From assembly GCA_001872605.1 (NCBI GenBank), contig MNXM01000333.1:1-33396 (forward strand): a stretch of 33,396 nt of DNA. The letters run 5' to 3'. Position 1 is the stretch's first letter; each line of letters opens with the position of its first letter. The notes below the pieces were generated by a model. It saw only the letters and a program-made list of their open reading frames with translations, was not told the DNA's origin and ran no database searches. Positions 7,769 through 16,055 of the stretch are shown piece after piece. This stretch comes from Armatimonadetes bacterium CG2_30_59_28 (GTDB lineage: Bacteria; Armatimonadota; Abditibacteriia; CG2-30-59-28). Both the position numbers and the translations under genes were made by a program.

Positions 7769-8629
7769 TTACGTCATAACGATACCACGAATTGTCCGAG
7801 TCAGGAAGACCTGCAGATCCCCATTTCTGTCAAGACGGCAAGCGGCTTCGTGTGCCGCGGAGGGTTGTTCATACAGTGCAAAGACACCAGAGCCGGTTCC
7901 CGAGAGCATGGCGACGCCGGCACCGCTGTCTTGCAGAATCCTTTTGACCCGCGCAACAACGGGCTGTAGCGGCATGACGACCGACTCAAAACGGTTGTAG
8001 GCCCCCGCGCATATCTCCCGGAAGATCCCATCCGCAAGCCCCGAAATGAGTGCAGAGGACGTTCGCGGTCCATCACGCTGCATGACTTCACAGTCCAGCG
8101 CTGCATAGACCTCCGCGGTACGGATACTTACTGGTGGCTTCACAATGAGAATCTCCCATTCACCCCGCGCGTCGATGGGGGTAAGTTCGTCCCCGATTCC
8201 TCGCCCGAGAGCACACCCTTGGCGCAGGAAGAATGGCACATCCGCGCCAAGCTGTCGGGCCAAATTGTGAAGCTCAGCGTCGTTCACATCAAGCTGCCAG
8301 AGTTCCCGTAGCCCAAGCAGTGTGGTGGCAGCATTGCTGCTTCCGCCTCCAAACCCGGCCGCCCATGGGATTCGCTTGTCGAGATGAATGGCTACCCCCC
8401 GGTTCTCACCGGTGGCCGCACGTAGCAGGTTAGCCGCCCGAAGGCAAAGGTTGGATTCTGTCTCAAGCTCACCCACCGTGCAGGCAAAATCCATCTCGCT
8501 GTCCGTCAGACGCAGGCTGATGCCGTCGCACAGGTCAATCGTCTGGAAGACCGTCTCGATATCATGGTACCCGTCCTCTCTCCTCCCGTGAACCTCAATG
8601 AAAAGATTAACTTTCGCTGGAGAGCGCAA
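7769..8629 (-). CDS. ispE: 4-(cytidine 5'-diphospho)-2-C-methyl-D-erythritol kinase
   Basis: 286 aa GHMP kinase of the MEP isoprenoid pathway, phosphorylating CDP-ME. The N-terminus RSPAKVNLFIEV with Lys6, the ATP-binding IPWAAGFGGGSSNAA at about 87-101, GADVPFF, and the C-terminal SGTGSGVFAL match the family. There is no ATG: the start is TTG at 8629 or a CTG at 8635 that would give the usual LKLRSPAKVN and overlap the rsmA stop codon. In either case it is directly coupled to rsmA. The presence of ispE means the organism makes isoprenoids by the MEP route. Confidence 0.95.
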   Translation of the reverse strand: MRSPAKVNLFIEVHGRREDGYHDIETVFQTIDLCDGISLRLTDSEMDFACTVGELETESNLCLRAANLLRAATGENRGVAIHLDKRIPWAAGFGGGSSNAATTLLGLRELWQLDVNDAELHNLARQLGADVPFFLRQGCALGRGIGDELTPIDARGEWEILIVKPPVSIRTAEVYAALDCEVMQRDGPRTSSALISGLADGIFREICAGAYNRFESVVMPLQPVVARVKRILQDSGAGVAMLSGTGSGVFALYEQPSAAHEAACRLDRNGDLQVFLTRTIRGIVMT

Positions 8630-8631
8630 CT

Positions 8632-9597
8632 TCAGGTGGGCCCCTGGCCGCTTCTCAGAATATGGTGAGTTAATGTCGCGAACTCCTCTGTCGTCAGTGT
8701 CTCTGCGCGTCGTTCCGGGTCAATACCGGCATTCAGAATTCTCTCCCTCAATCCATCACGCGTCAAGGAGCAGTCTGCGCTTCTGACACCTGCTCGAGGA
8801 TGCAACACGTCAAGGTTGGCCTGCATGGAGTTAAGGAGCGTCTTGCGTCGTTGTGAGAATCCGGCGCGCACCACTCTAAAGAAGAAGTCCTCATCGGTGA
8901 TACTGAAGCGAGGGTGAACGCTGAGGTTCGTTCGGACAACTGCAGAGTCCACCCCCGGCTTTGGGTAGAAACAGTTCCGGGAGACGCTGCAGGCGATCTC
9001 GGGTTCACCAAACAGGCCGTAGGCCACTGCAATCAGACCGTACGCGGGGGTGGCGGGCCGCGCAACCATCCTTTCTGCGACTTCCTTCTGGAGCATTACG
9101 GTGACCGAACGGATGGCGCGCCGCTCAACGATGAACTTCCGCAGAATAACCTTGCTGATGTTGTAGGGCAGGTTCGCCACAACGTGACACTGGTCTCTGG
9201 GAACACCCCTGAAAACCGATATCAGTTCCGTTTCCCGGATGTCTTGCTGCAGAATTCGCACATTGGGGCGATCGGCGGTAGCATCGCGGGATGCGGAAGC
9301 CATGGCGGAGTCGATCTCGATCGCCGTGACTCGCTCCGTCACTGCGGAGAGCGCTCGTGTGAGCACCCCAAGTCCCGCGCCAATCTCCAATACATGGTCA
9401 CACGAGCGCAGGGATGCGATTTGCAGTATTCGGTTGAGGACATTCCTGTCGACCAGAAAATTCTGCCCCAGCGACTGGCTGGGAGCGCGTCCAAGTTGCC
9501 GGAGGACACTCTGGACAACATGAGGTTGCCACAGATGCTCCCACTCCTCCCCATCGGGCCCGATGAGATGAGCGTGACTGGGAGTCGAGGGGTGCAT
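8632..9597 (-). CDS. rsmA: 16S rRNA (adenine1518-N6/adenine1519-N6)-dimethyltransferase
   Basis: 321 aa. LGQNFLVD at 43-50, EIGAGLGVLT (SAM motif I) at 71-80, AIEID and the catalytic NLPYNIS at 142-148 identify RsmA/KsgA, which dimethylates two adenines near the 3' end of 16S rRNA during small-subunit assembly. The N-terminal 30 residues ahead of QSVLRQLG are longer than usual and an internal start is possible, though no better ribosome site is visible. It lies between the 3D/G5 gene and ispE, recalling the yabE-ksgA-ispE order of Firmicutes. Confidence 0.95.
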   Translation of the reverse strand: MHPSTPSHAHLIGPDGEEWEHLWQPHVVQSVLRQLGRAPSQSLGQNFLVDRNVLNRILQIASLRSCDHVLEIGAGLGVLTRALSAVTERVTAIEIDSAMASASRDATADRPNVRILQQDIRETELISVFRGVPRDQCHVVANLPYNISKVILRKFIVERRAIRSVTVMLQKEVAERMVARPATPAYGLIAVAYGLFGEPEIACSVSRNCFYPKPGVDSAVVRTNLSVHPRFSITDEDFFFRVVRAGFSQRRKTLLNSMQANLDVLHPRAGVRSADCSLTRDGLRERILNAGIDPERRAETLTTEEFATLTHHILRSGQGPT

Positions 9598-9657
9598 AAG
9601 GTGTTGTGTACGCTCTCGGTGTACTCGCAGAGCATCTCGTTGGTGGTGATGCGTCTG

Positions 9658-10533
9658 TCAGTCGAGGATGTGAACCTTCACGGTGCGACGCCCGAACCGA
9701 ATGGCTTCCTGGTGACTGTCATAGCCCAAGTCGATCCGGTTGCCTTTGATGGCCCCGCCCACATCCGCGGCAACGGCAAAACCGTAACCCTCAACGAAGA
9801 GTCGAGTGCCGAGAGGGATGACCCTTGGGTCGACAGCGGCGACCCCGTACCCGGCGCGAAGGCCGATGGATGTGAATCCATCCGCGTGCTTCCCGCAGCT
9901 CCGCGGGCCGGCGCTGTAGCCTGTCGCGTGCATGGAGACCACCTTTCTCGGTCGAATGCCGCCCCGCGAGGGCATCAGGGTACGGTCGCCCATGAGGACG
10001 ACTCGGTCTGCGGGTTTCCTGTCGATGCGAGTTCTCGTAACCTTCTCGAGGGTCAGCGATCCGTTCTTCTTCCAGACCTCAACAGTTTGCGTGCCTTCCC
10101 CCTCGATGCCTTCCTTAATCGTTCGTTTCGTCCCCGGGCGGAGCGTATGGCTGAACTTGTAGATTGTCTCAAATCGAACGGCAATCGCTCTTTCAACGGT
10201 TGCTCTCTCGATGCGAACCACCTTGATGTAGAGACCTTTGTGGAGCTTGGCGCTTGGAGGGGGGGATGCGCGATCAAGCGCGGTCAGGGCGACCTTCTGC
10301 TCTTGCAACAGACCCTCAACGGTTGTCTCCGTTGTTGAAATTCGTCGTTTCTGACCGTCAACGGACAGCCAGACGGACAGGCCCGCTTTGTTTGGCGTCT
10401 TTTGGCATGACTCCGATGACTCGGCAGTCAGCCACTCGGGGCGCAACAGGATCGTGAGAGCCAGCCCCAGGATCGTCGCAATAGTGCCGGCGCGCAAGCG
10501 CGGGGAACGATGTTGCTCCTGAATTAAGCCCAT
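9658..10533 (-). CDS. 3D/G5/DUF348 domain protein (YabE-like, wall associated)
   Basis: 291 aa from the ATG at 10533, which follows a perfect AGGAGGTG. A membrane anchor or signal segment lies at about 14-31, one DUF348 domain at about 51-107, a G5 domain at about 113-183, and a C-terminal 3D domain from about 198 with Asp235 (AAVDP), Asp257 (AADVGG) and Asp268 (RIDLGY), the three aspartates that name the fold. 3D domains resemble lytic transglycosylase MltA barrels, so a role in peptidoglycan turnover at the cell surface is likely. It heads the minus-strand run with rsmA and ispE and has a promoter at 10751-10779, leaving a leader of about 210 bases. Confidence 0.88.
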   Translation of the reverse strand: MGLIQEQHRSPRLRAGTIATILGLALTILLRPEWLTAESSESCQKTPNKAGLSVWLSVDGQKRRISTTETTVEGLLQEQKVALTALDRASPPPSAKLHKGLYIKVVRIERATVERAIAVRFETIYKFSHTLRPGTKRTIKEGIEGEGTQTVEVWKKNGSLTLEKVTRTRIDRKPADRVVLMGDRTLMPSRGGIRPRKVVSMHATGYSAGPRSCGKHADGFTSIGLRAGYGVAAVDPRVIPLGTRLFVEGYGFAVAADVGGAIKGNRIDLGYDSHQEAIRFGRRTVKVHILD

Positions 10534-10568
10534 GAGTCGGGGAACACCTCCTGTAACAGATATCAGCT

Positions 10569-10585
10569 CGGGCTCAAAGAGTCCG
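10569..10585. repeat. CGGACTC-NNN-GAGTCCG hairpin, variant copy 3
   Basis: CGGGCTC-AAA-GAGTCCG, the same 7-bp stem as at 182 and 4436 with one position changed to a G-T wobble. It sits in the transcribed leader of the 3D/G5 gene, 36 bases upstream of its start codon, so it could form in that mRNA. Confidence 0.45.
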
Positions 10586-10750
10586 TGGTCCCGGGCCGTT
10601 GTGCATTCAAGATGCCTTTGGCCGGAACGATCAATGCGGACTTTTCTGGGCCCGACCGTAACCATGAGACGCCAAGGATGGTTTGAGGACTTCGCTGTGA
10701 GGCTTTGTTGGGTGATTCGTTTGCGGCGAATTCGGGTACGACTGTCATAC

Positions 10751-10779
10751 AGTCTATCCCGCCATCCGAAGCGCGTCAA
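10751..10779 (-). promoter_or_regulatory. Promoter of the 3D/G5-rsmA-ispE run
   Basis: Minus-strand TTGACG (10779-10774) and TAGACT (10756-10751) with a 17-base spacer. It gives the 3D/G5 mRNA a 5' leader of roughly 210 bases with no gene in it. Confidence 0.6.
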
Positions 10780-10848
10780 CCCCTGTGCGCCAGGTCTGCA
10801 ACGACGAATTCAACCTCATCGGGGACTTCAGGGAAGATTCTGAGAGAA

Positions 10849-10878
10849 TTGACATCGCACGACGAACACCCCTATAAT
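10849..10878 (+). promoter_or_regulatory. Strong sigma70 promoter of the phosphatase-like membrane protein gene
   Basis: Perfect TTGACA (10849-10854) and TATAAT (10873-10878) with an 18-base spacer, 21 bases before the start codon at 10899. It is divergent from the promoter at 10751-10779; apart from these two promoters and the leader hairpin, 10534-10898 shows nothing else. Confidence 0.75.
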
Positions 10879-10898
10879 GCCCACACGACAGGGAACAA

Positions 10899-13286
10899 AT
10901 GACAATATCTTCCGCAACATCCAGGTCTGACGGGTCGGGAAGTGCATTCAGTCCCTCAGTGCCACGCACGTTCCGCCCACGAGTCCTCCACAGGCTATTG
11001 CCGTTCTTTCTCATCCCCATCTTCGTTCCTGCTGCGTTGGGCAATCGGGAGTCGGGCCGGGTATTTTTATTCATCATTGATCGTGTGAGTTGGCGCGAAC
11101 TCGACGTAGCCCAGGCAAAGTGTGATACCATCCGGCTCCTTATCGAAAATGGCGCGGTAGCCGCTCTGAACACACAGACGTCCGGAGGGATTTCGTCAGC
11201 GGCAGCCGCTGTGACCTTGAACGCCGGGACGCGTTCGCGCTGCGAGCCTATTTTTGCGCGTGCGGAGAGCCCCGGGACGGTTTTGGAACGGAATACTGCC
11301 AACCCTGCAAACCCGGAACACCGTCGAGCGACTCACGTAACGCTGTCCCCGCAGGTCATCGTTCCAGACATTGCGCGGATCAAGGAACTCAATCGACCTC
11401 TCGTGAAGAGCCGCCCGGGCGAACTCGGGCGTTTGTTGCATCTGGCTCAACTGCGGACGGCGGCGATCGGTTGCGGTGACGTCTTCCAGCCGGCAGAGGG
11501 AGTTCCGTTGATTCCGTTCCCGGGGAGCTCCGGAGAGGCAGTCGTCAGCTCCAATCATCGTCCCGCCGCTCTCATCGCGATGGACGGCGACGGGGATGTA
11601 GACTATGGAGATGTCAGCTCCAGATGGGCAGTCGGGGATCCGGCAGGCCGCGCCTTCCGGAAGATGGACGTGCACGGCAGTATCAAGGAGCTCGACGATG
11701 TGCTGCAGTGTCCTGCTGTCGCTTTTGTCGTTATTGACGTCGGGGATACACTGCGGGCAGACGAGGCGGCGCGCTGGGTTGATGCCGGTAAGACTGGAAG
11801 ATACAAACGAGAGTCCCTCGTCACGGCAGATGGCTTGCTCTCAGCCGTCGTCGCCCGAATGGATAGGCGCACAGACCAGCTCATTGTCATCTCCCTCACT
11901 CCACCCGTCACACAAGATCGGCAGCTCTGCCCAGTCATCGCCTACGGTAATGGTTTTCCAAGAGGCTCTCTGCTGAAGTCCTTGAGTACTCGGAGGAGCG
12001 GGGTAGTGACGCTCACCGATGTTTCAGTCTCGATTCTTTACGGCATCGGCTTACAGCCGACTGCAGCGATGGAAGGAACTCCCATCGTGGCTCAGTCATT
12101 CTCCGGAGCGGAGGACTATGTGCTTGCCCTGGTCGGTCGGGCACACGCCCTGGATGCCGGTGGGCGCAACGCTTGTCTGGGAACACTCGCCTTCCTGGGT
12201 ATGGGGGTACTGCTGTGGAGCTGGACCGTCATCCGTCGCGAATCACCTGCGGCGGGCACTGACGGGAGCGACCCGGAGCCGGTCCGCTGCGTGGGGCGTA
12301 AGAGGAGCGCCCTCTGCGTCCCCCAACTGGCGCTGCTGTTTCTACCCAGCGCCTTCTTTTGGGGAACCGACGTTGTTCTGCGCGTGGGCGCGCCGCTGGG
12401 GCTTGCCCTCATGGTTGCCGGTTCCCTCATGGTCGCGGTGATGGTTCGTGCGCTGTCTGCAAGTCGTCCAGTCGCGGTGATGCTGGCAAGTGGCACATTG
12501 CTGCTGAGTGTCATTCTCGGTCTTTGCGCGGGCGCCGATCTGAGCTTCAATTCACTTCTCGGATACTCCCCCTTCTTTGGAGGGAGGTATTACGGTCTCG
12601 GCAATATTGGCATGATCCTCCTTATCTCCGCCGCTCTGGCGTTTGTGGGGAGCTCCATCGCGAGCCTCCGAGACGGAATGGCTGCATTGCCAGTTTCCCC
12701 TTCCATTCTGGCGTGGGTATGCGTTCTCTTTATCGGTTGCCTTTTGCTGGTGGGACTTCCGCGCTTGGGGGCAAATGCCGGCGGATTCATCACGGCCGCG
12801 GCAGGCTTCGGAGTCACTGTGTGCCTGTTGATGCGCTTGACTCTGACGCGGCGGAGGACGGTCTTTCTCAGCGTATCGGTTGTCGGTTTGGTTGTGGCAT
12901 TGACCTGGCTTGGAGCACGCTCGGAACGCGATGAGAGTCATCTATCCAGGCTTGTGGCTGACGTGGGGGCGTTTGGCGGCGACGCGCTGCTGAGTATGGT
13001 GGCAAAAAAGGCAGTGGTTTGGGGCCGTTCATTTCGCCACCTCCACTGGGACTTGGCACTGGGGGCTGTATTATTGCTTCTACATCAAGTGTGGCGTATG
13101 CAACGGAACGACCCGCGGTCGGCGCTTCGCAGGGACCCAGCATTGACAGCGACCGTCAAGGGGTTGCTGGTCGCTGCCATCGTTGGATTCTTTCTCAACG
13201 ATTCTGGACCGGTCATTCCCGCTATCGCAGGTTTCGTGGGTCTTCCCGCACTTCTCTATATCCACTATCCGCTCCGAGAAATGTAA
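10899..13286 (+). CDS. Large membrane protein with N-terminal alkaline-phosphatase-like domain
   Basis: 795 aa. A signal/anchor segment (about 30-48) is followed by about 370 residues outside the membrane that begin VFLFIIDRVSWREL, resembling the first metal-site strand of alkaline-phosphatase-superfamily enzymes (a D followed by a potential nucleophile Ser/Thr), and contain VVIDVGDTLRADEAA. From about residue 420 there are at least nine hydrophobic helices with a conserved-looking GGRYYGLGNIGM segment and LGANAGG. I have seen such phosphatase-plus-polytopic proteins in Firmicutes and Chloroflexi relatives but know no assigned substrate; surface polymer assembly is a guess. The start codon is 21 bases after a consensus promoter and lacks a strong ribosome site, suggesting a short leader. 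Confidence 0.65.
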   Translation: MTISSATSRSDGSGSAFSPSVPRTFRPRVLHRLLPFFLIPIFVPAALGNRESGRVFLFIIDRVSWRELDVAQAKCDTIRLLIENGAVAALNTQTSGGISSAAAAVTLNAGTRSRCEPIFARAESPGTVLERNTANPANPEHRRATHVTLSPQVIVPDIARIKELNRPLVKSRPGELGRLLHLAQLRTAAIGCGDVFQPAEGVPLIPFPGSSGEAVVSSNHRPAALIAMDGDGDVDYGDVSSRWAVGDPAGRAFRKMDVHGSIKELDDVLQCPAVAFVVIDVGDTLRADEAARWVDAGKTGRYKRESLVTADGLLSAVVARMDRRTDQLIVISLTPPVTQDRQLCPVIAYGNGFPRGSLLKSLSTRRSGVVTLTDVSVSILYGIGLQPTAAMEGTPIVAQSFSGAEDYVLALVGRAHALDAGGRNACLGTLAFLGMGVLLWSWTVIRRESPAAGTDGSDPEPVRCVGRKRSALCVPQLALLFLPSAFFWGTDVVLRVGAPLGLALMVAGSLMVAVMVRALSASRPVAVMLASGTLLLSVILGLCAGADLSFNSLLGYSPFFGGRYYGLGNIGMILLISAALAFVGSSIASLRDGMAALPVSPSILAWVCVLFIGCLLLVGLPRLGANAGGFITAAAGFGVTVCLLMRLTLTRRRTVFLSVSVVGLVVALTWLGARSERDESHLSRLVADVGAFGGDALLSMVAKKAVVWGRSFRHLHWDLALGAVLLLLHQVWRMQRNDPRSALRRDPALTATVKGLLVAAIVGFFLNDSGPVIPAIAGFVGLPALLYIHYPLREM

Positions 13287-13304
13287 CTTTTCCATCGCTT
13301 CCAG

Positions 13305-13333
13305 TTGACATGGGCGCGCCAGATTGTTAGCAT
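13305..13333 (+). promoter_or_regulatory. Promoter of the secreted glycosidase-like gene
   Basis: TTGACA (13305-13310) and TAGCAT (13328-13333) with a 17-base spacer, starting 19 bases after the previous stop codon and about 115 bases before the GTG at 13451. The leader holds a small GACGG-CCAA-CCGTC hairpin (about 13373-13387). Confidence 0.5.
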
Positions 13334-13450
13334 CGTTACTGAGATCGTCAGCCAGGGAGGTACGCATCTTGACGGCCAACCGTCCATGACCAACCCGTCC
13401 CGCCATGTGCTGGCAGTGATCCAACCTCGATAATCCAGAAGGAGCTTTCT

Positions 13451-15973
13451 GTGGGACTTCGCCGTGTAGCAATTTGTCTAACAGTTTTTTCGACTCTGTG
13501 GGTGGGGTGCGTCTCGCGCGCAACGACCGTCTCTCAGAGCGACAAGTTATCCATCAGCGTTCCCCGCGTAGCGTACTCTCGCGGCGAGGCTGTGGAATTC
13601 ACCACGACCTCCAAAGATGTTGGCAACATTGCGCTGACCATTCGGACGGTCTTCCCGAAGGACCGGGAAATCGATTTGCTCGTAGACCTGTTTCGGTCTC
13701 CAGCGACGAAAAAGAGCACGCTGGATACTTCGACACTGCGCCCGGGGATTCACAGGGTGTTTGCCCTGCTGAAGGACGATGGGAATCTTTTGGTTGATTC
13801 TGTGTCTCTGGAGATTGCCGTCAGAGAGGTGACGCCTCGGGGCGTGTCGCTGGGGATCATGGGTATGCCGGCTGACGTGGACCCGGAGGTCTATTTTCGG
13901 GAGTGGGGTTTAGTGGGGATCGATCATGCCGTGTTCGACTTCCGACCCGGACAGCAGGGCGAATTTATTGTCGATCGTCTTGACAAGGGACTGAAATATA
14001 GCATTGAGGCCATCCCTCTCCTCCACCTGAGTGAGTCTCCCAGGTTTGATGACACTTTTTCCGAAGAACTGCCCCCCGAACAGACAACTACCGCGGCGTG
14101 GGCACAGATTCTAAGACCTGGGGCGACCGTCGCGCGTGGGAAGGACGGGCGAGCGATTCCTTCCCCATTGGCGGATCAGTTATTGACAAGGGCGCGAGAC
14201 TGGCTGTCGCTGACGCTGCGAGCTGCTCGCGGATTGCCGGGGTTGCGCACGATTGCACTCGACCAAGATTGGGCTCCCGCAATGCGCCTGATCGATGAGC
14301 ATACCCCCCAAACCGAGGCGGGTGTCGGGGACTACTCGGAAGCAGCACAAAAGCGTTTCAGAGATGCAGGAGGGCTGGACCTCCCTTCCTTGACGCCTCG
14401 CGAGCCAGGCATTGTGGGCGCTGAGGATGACGCATATCTGAAATGGGTTCAGACCATCGGGACCCCGGGAGATTCTCGCGCTCCGAGCGTTGTCTCTTTC
14501 AACGCAGAGATGGTCAAGGCCATCGGAGAGATCGGTAGCCCCGCGCCGATGGCGATTCAGATCCCCGGAGGATACGCGGGAGAGCTTGGGGCAACCGTCG
14601 TGGTGTGCGACGACTACACAACTCGCGCTCCGGTTCTCAATACTGCATTTCTCATCGACCAAGCCCGTGCGCGTCAGGGCAGCTCCGTGAAGCCGATTTG
14701 GGTTGTGACCGGCCGCATGGGATCGGATGACGTCGTACCTCAGGCGGCGAAACGGATGGCCCTGAACGTTAAGATCGCTTTGGGGAAGGGGGCGCGGCAC
14801 GTTTCACTCGACACCCACGAAGTCGCCTCCAGTCCGGTATTCAGGTCAACGGTGACAGACCTCTGCAGGATCGTTGATGAACTCGGTCCCTTCCTGAATA
14901 CCATGGTACCCATGCGGATGCCGGTAGCGGTACTCTACAGCGAGACCACCGAGGCGTTTCAGCGCGTCGTTGACTGGAACGACGCCATGCTGCTCTGGAA
15001 GCGGAAACATCGGCGGTATGAACGTCCCTGGGAGCATCAACAGAGCTTCTCAGTTGCCTACCCATCGTTGTTGCGGGCGCAGGTGCCTGTCGGAGTCATC
15101 ACGGAAGACGATATCGCTCAAGGCCGGTTAGGCAACTACCGTGCTCTCGTGCTGGTCAATCACCAGTATTCAACCGCTTCTCTCTCCCAAAAGATCGACG
15201 AGTACAAAGCAAACGGCCATCCCGTATTCGCGGACGAAAGCACCGTGATAGCGCCGGAGGGAACGATTCGCATTCCATTCGATGCCTCAGTGGTGAGCGC
15301 TATGGGCGAACTGGGACTGCGCCGTCAGGATACCGAGATTTCCCGGATTGTCCAGGATCGCATGTCGGGGCTGGTGGATGAGATGAGCCACTGGGTACGG
15401 CAGGTCAAAGAGGTTCCGGGCGTTGAATACCCCGTGCAGATCAACAGCGATGCGGTTGCGTACTCCATGTCGGAGAACGGTCATTGCCGTTATCTGTATC
15501 TCTACAATACCGACTTGGAGAAGTCGCGTAAGTTGCGCGTGCGTCTTGCGGGGCAGCAGAGCTACGTCTACGATATTGAGAGTCATCGAGAGACCCGCGT
15601 TGAAACCACCCCCTCCGGTCGTGCTGAGTTCGAGACGGAGATTCCTGCAGGAGACTGGAAGATATTTCTTCTCAGCCCGCAACAGATCGCGCAATTGCGA
15701 GTTGCGGTTGAGCGGTACGATCGGGAGATCCGTATTCGAGTAGGCGTCCTAAGTACAGCGGGTCTGGTGATCGATGGCAGCCATCCGCTTCGCGTGACCG
15801 TCCTGGATCCGAAGAACGATGAGACCCCATACTCGCTGTACACGTCGACCGACCGGGGCGAAGGCAGCGCGACGTTCCAACTGGCGAACAATGAACTGAC
15901 GGGAAAGTGGAAGATCGAGGTCATGGAACTCTCAAGTGGCACCCAGGTAAAGCAGGTTCTCGAGATTCGATGA
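13451..15973 (+). CDS. Secreted glycoside-hydrolase-like protein, unassigned family
   Basis: 840 aa, GTG start with AGGAG seven bases upstream. The N-terminus is a signal peptide (RRVAICLTVFSTLWVGC); Cys20 could be lipidated but the box WVGC is not canonical. A beta-rich domain (about 25-120) precedes a region that looks like a TIM-barrel glycosidase: RGLPGLRTIALDQDW, IWVVTGRMGSDD and a later segment VPVGVITEDDIAQGRLGNYR, which resembles the trimerisation/GATase-like domain of family 42 beta-galactosidases. Further beta domains end the protein (about 650-840). I cannot identify the catalytic acids or family. It follows the phosphatase-like membrane gene and precedes another polytopic protein, suggesting a joint envelope or polysaccharide role (inference). 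Confidence 0.6.
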   Translation: MGLRRVAICLTVFSTLWVGCVSRATTVSQSDKLSISVPRVAYSRGEAVEFTTTSKDVGNIALTIRTVFPKDREIDLLVDLFRSPATKKSTLDTSTLRPGIHRVFALLKDDGNLLVDSVSLEIAVREVTPRGVSLGIMGMPADVDPEVYFREWGLVGIDHAVFDFRPGQQGEFIVDRLDKGLKYSIEAIPLLHLSESPRFDDTFSEELPPEQTTTAAWAQILRPGATVARGKDGRAIPSPLADQLLTRARDWLSLTLRAARGLPGLRTIALDQDWAPAMRLIDEHTPQTEAGVGDYSEAAQKRFRDAGGLDLPSLTPREPGIVGAEDDAYLKWVQTIGTPGDSRAPSVVSFNAEMVKAIGEIGSPAPMAIQIPGGYAGELGATVVVCDDYTTRAPVLNTAFLIDQARARQGSSVKPIWVVTGRMGSDDVVPQAAKRMALNVKIALGKGARHVSLDTHEVASSPVFRSTVTDLCRIVDELGPFLNTMVPMRMPVAVLYSETTEAFQRVVDWNDAMLLWKRKHRRYERPWEHQQSFSVAYPSLLRAQVPVGVITEDDIAQGRLGNYRALVLVNHQYSTASLSQKIDEYKANGHPVFADESTVIAPEGTIRIPFDASVVSAMGELGLRRQDTEISRIVQDRMSGLVDEMSHWVRQVKEVPGVEYPVQINSDAVAYSMSENGHCRYLYLYNTDLEKSRKLRVRLAGQQSYVYDIESHRETRVETTPSGRAEFETEIPAGDWKIFLLSPQQIAQLRVAVERYDREIRIRVGVLSTAGLVIDGSHPLRVTVLDPKNDETPYSLYTSTDRGEGSATFQLANNELTGKWKIEVMELSSGTQVKQVLEIR

Positions 15974-16055
15974 AGCTCGTGCCAAAGTTCGGAGGCACAT
16001 TAGTATCCCGTTGGAGTTGGGCTGTCTGCTTGCGTTCGATCGGGCAGGATGCCCC

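Noticed and set aside
8914-10338. 474-residue plus-strand open frame
   Set aside because: It runs antisense to rsmA and the 3D/G5 gene, whose motifs are unmistakable; its own translation has no recognisable domain.
10534-10750. c-di-AMP (ydaO) riboswitch in the 3D/G5 leader
   Set aside because: The conserved segments known for that class were not found on reading the minus strand; left open as an unassigned leader.
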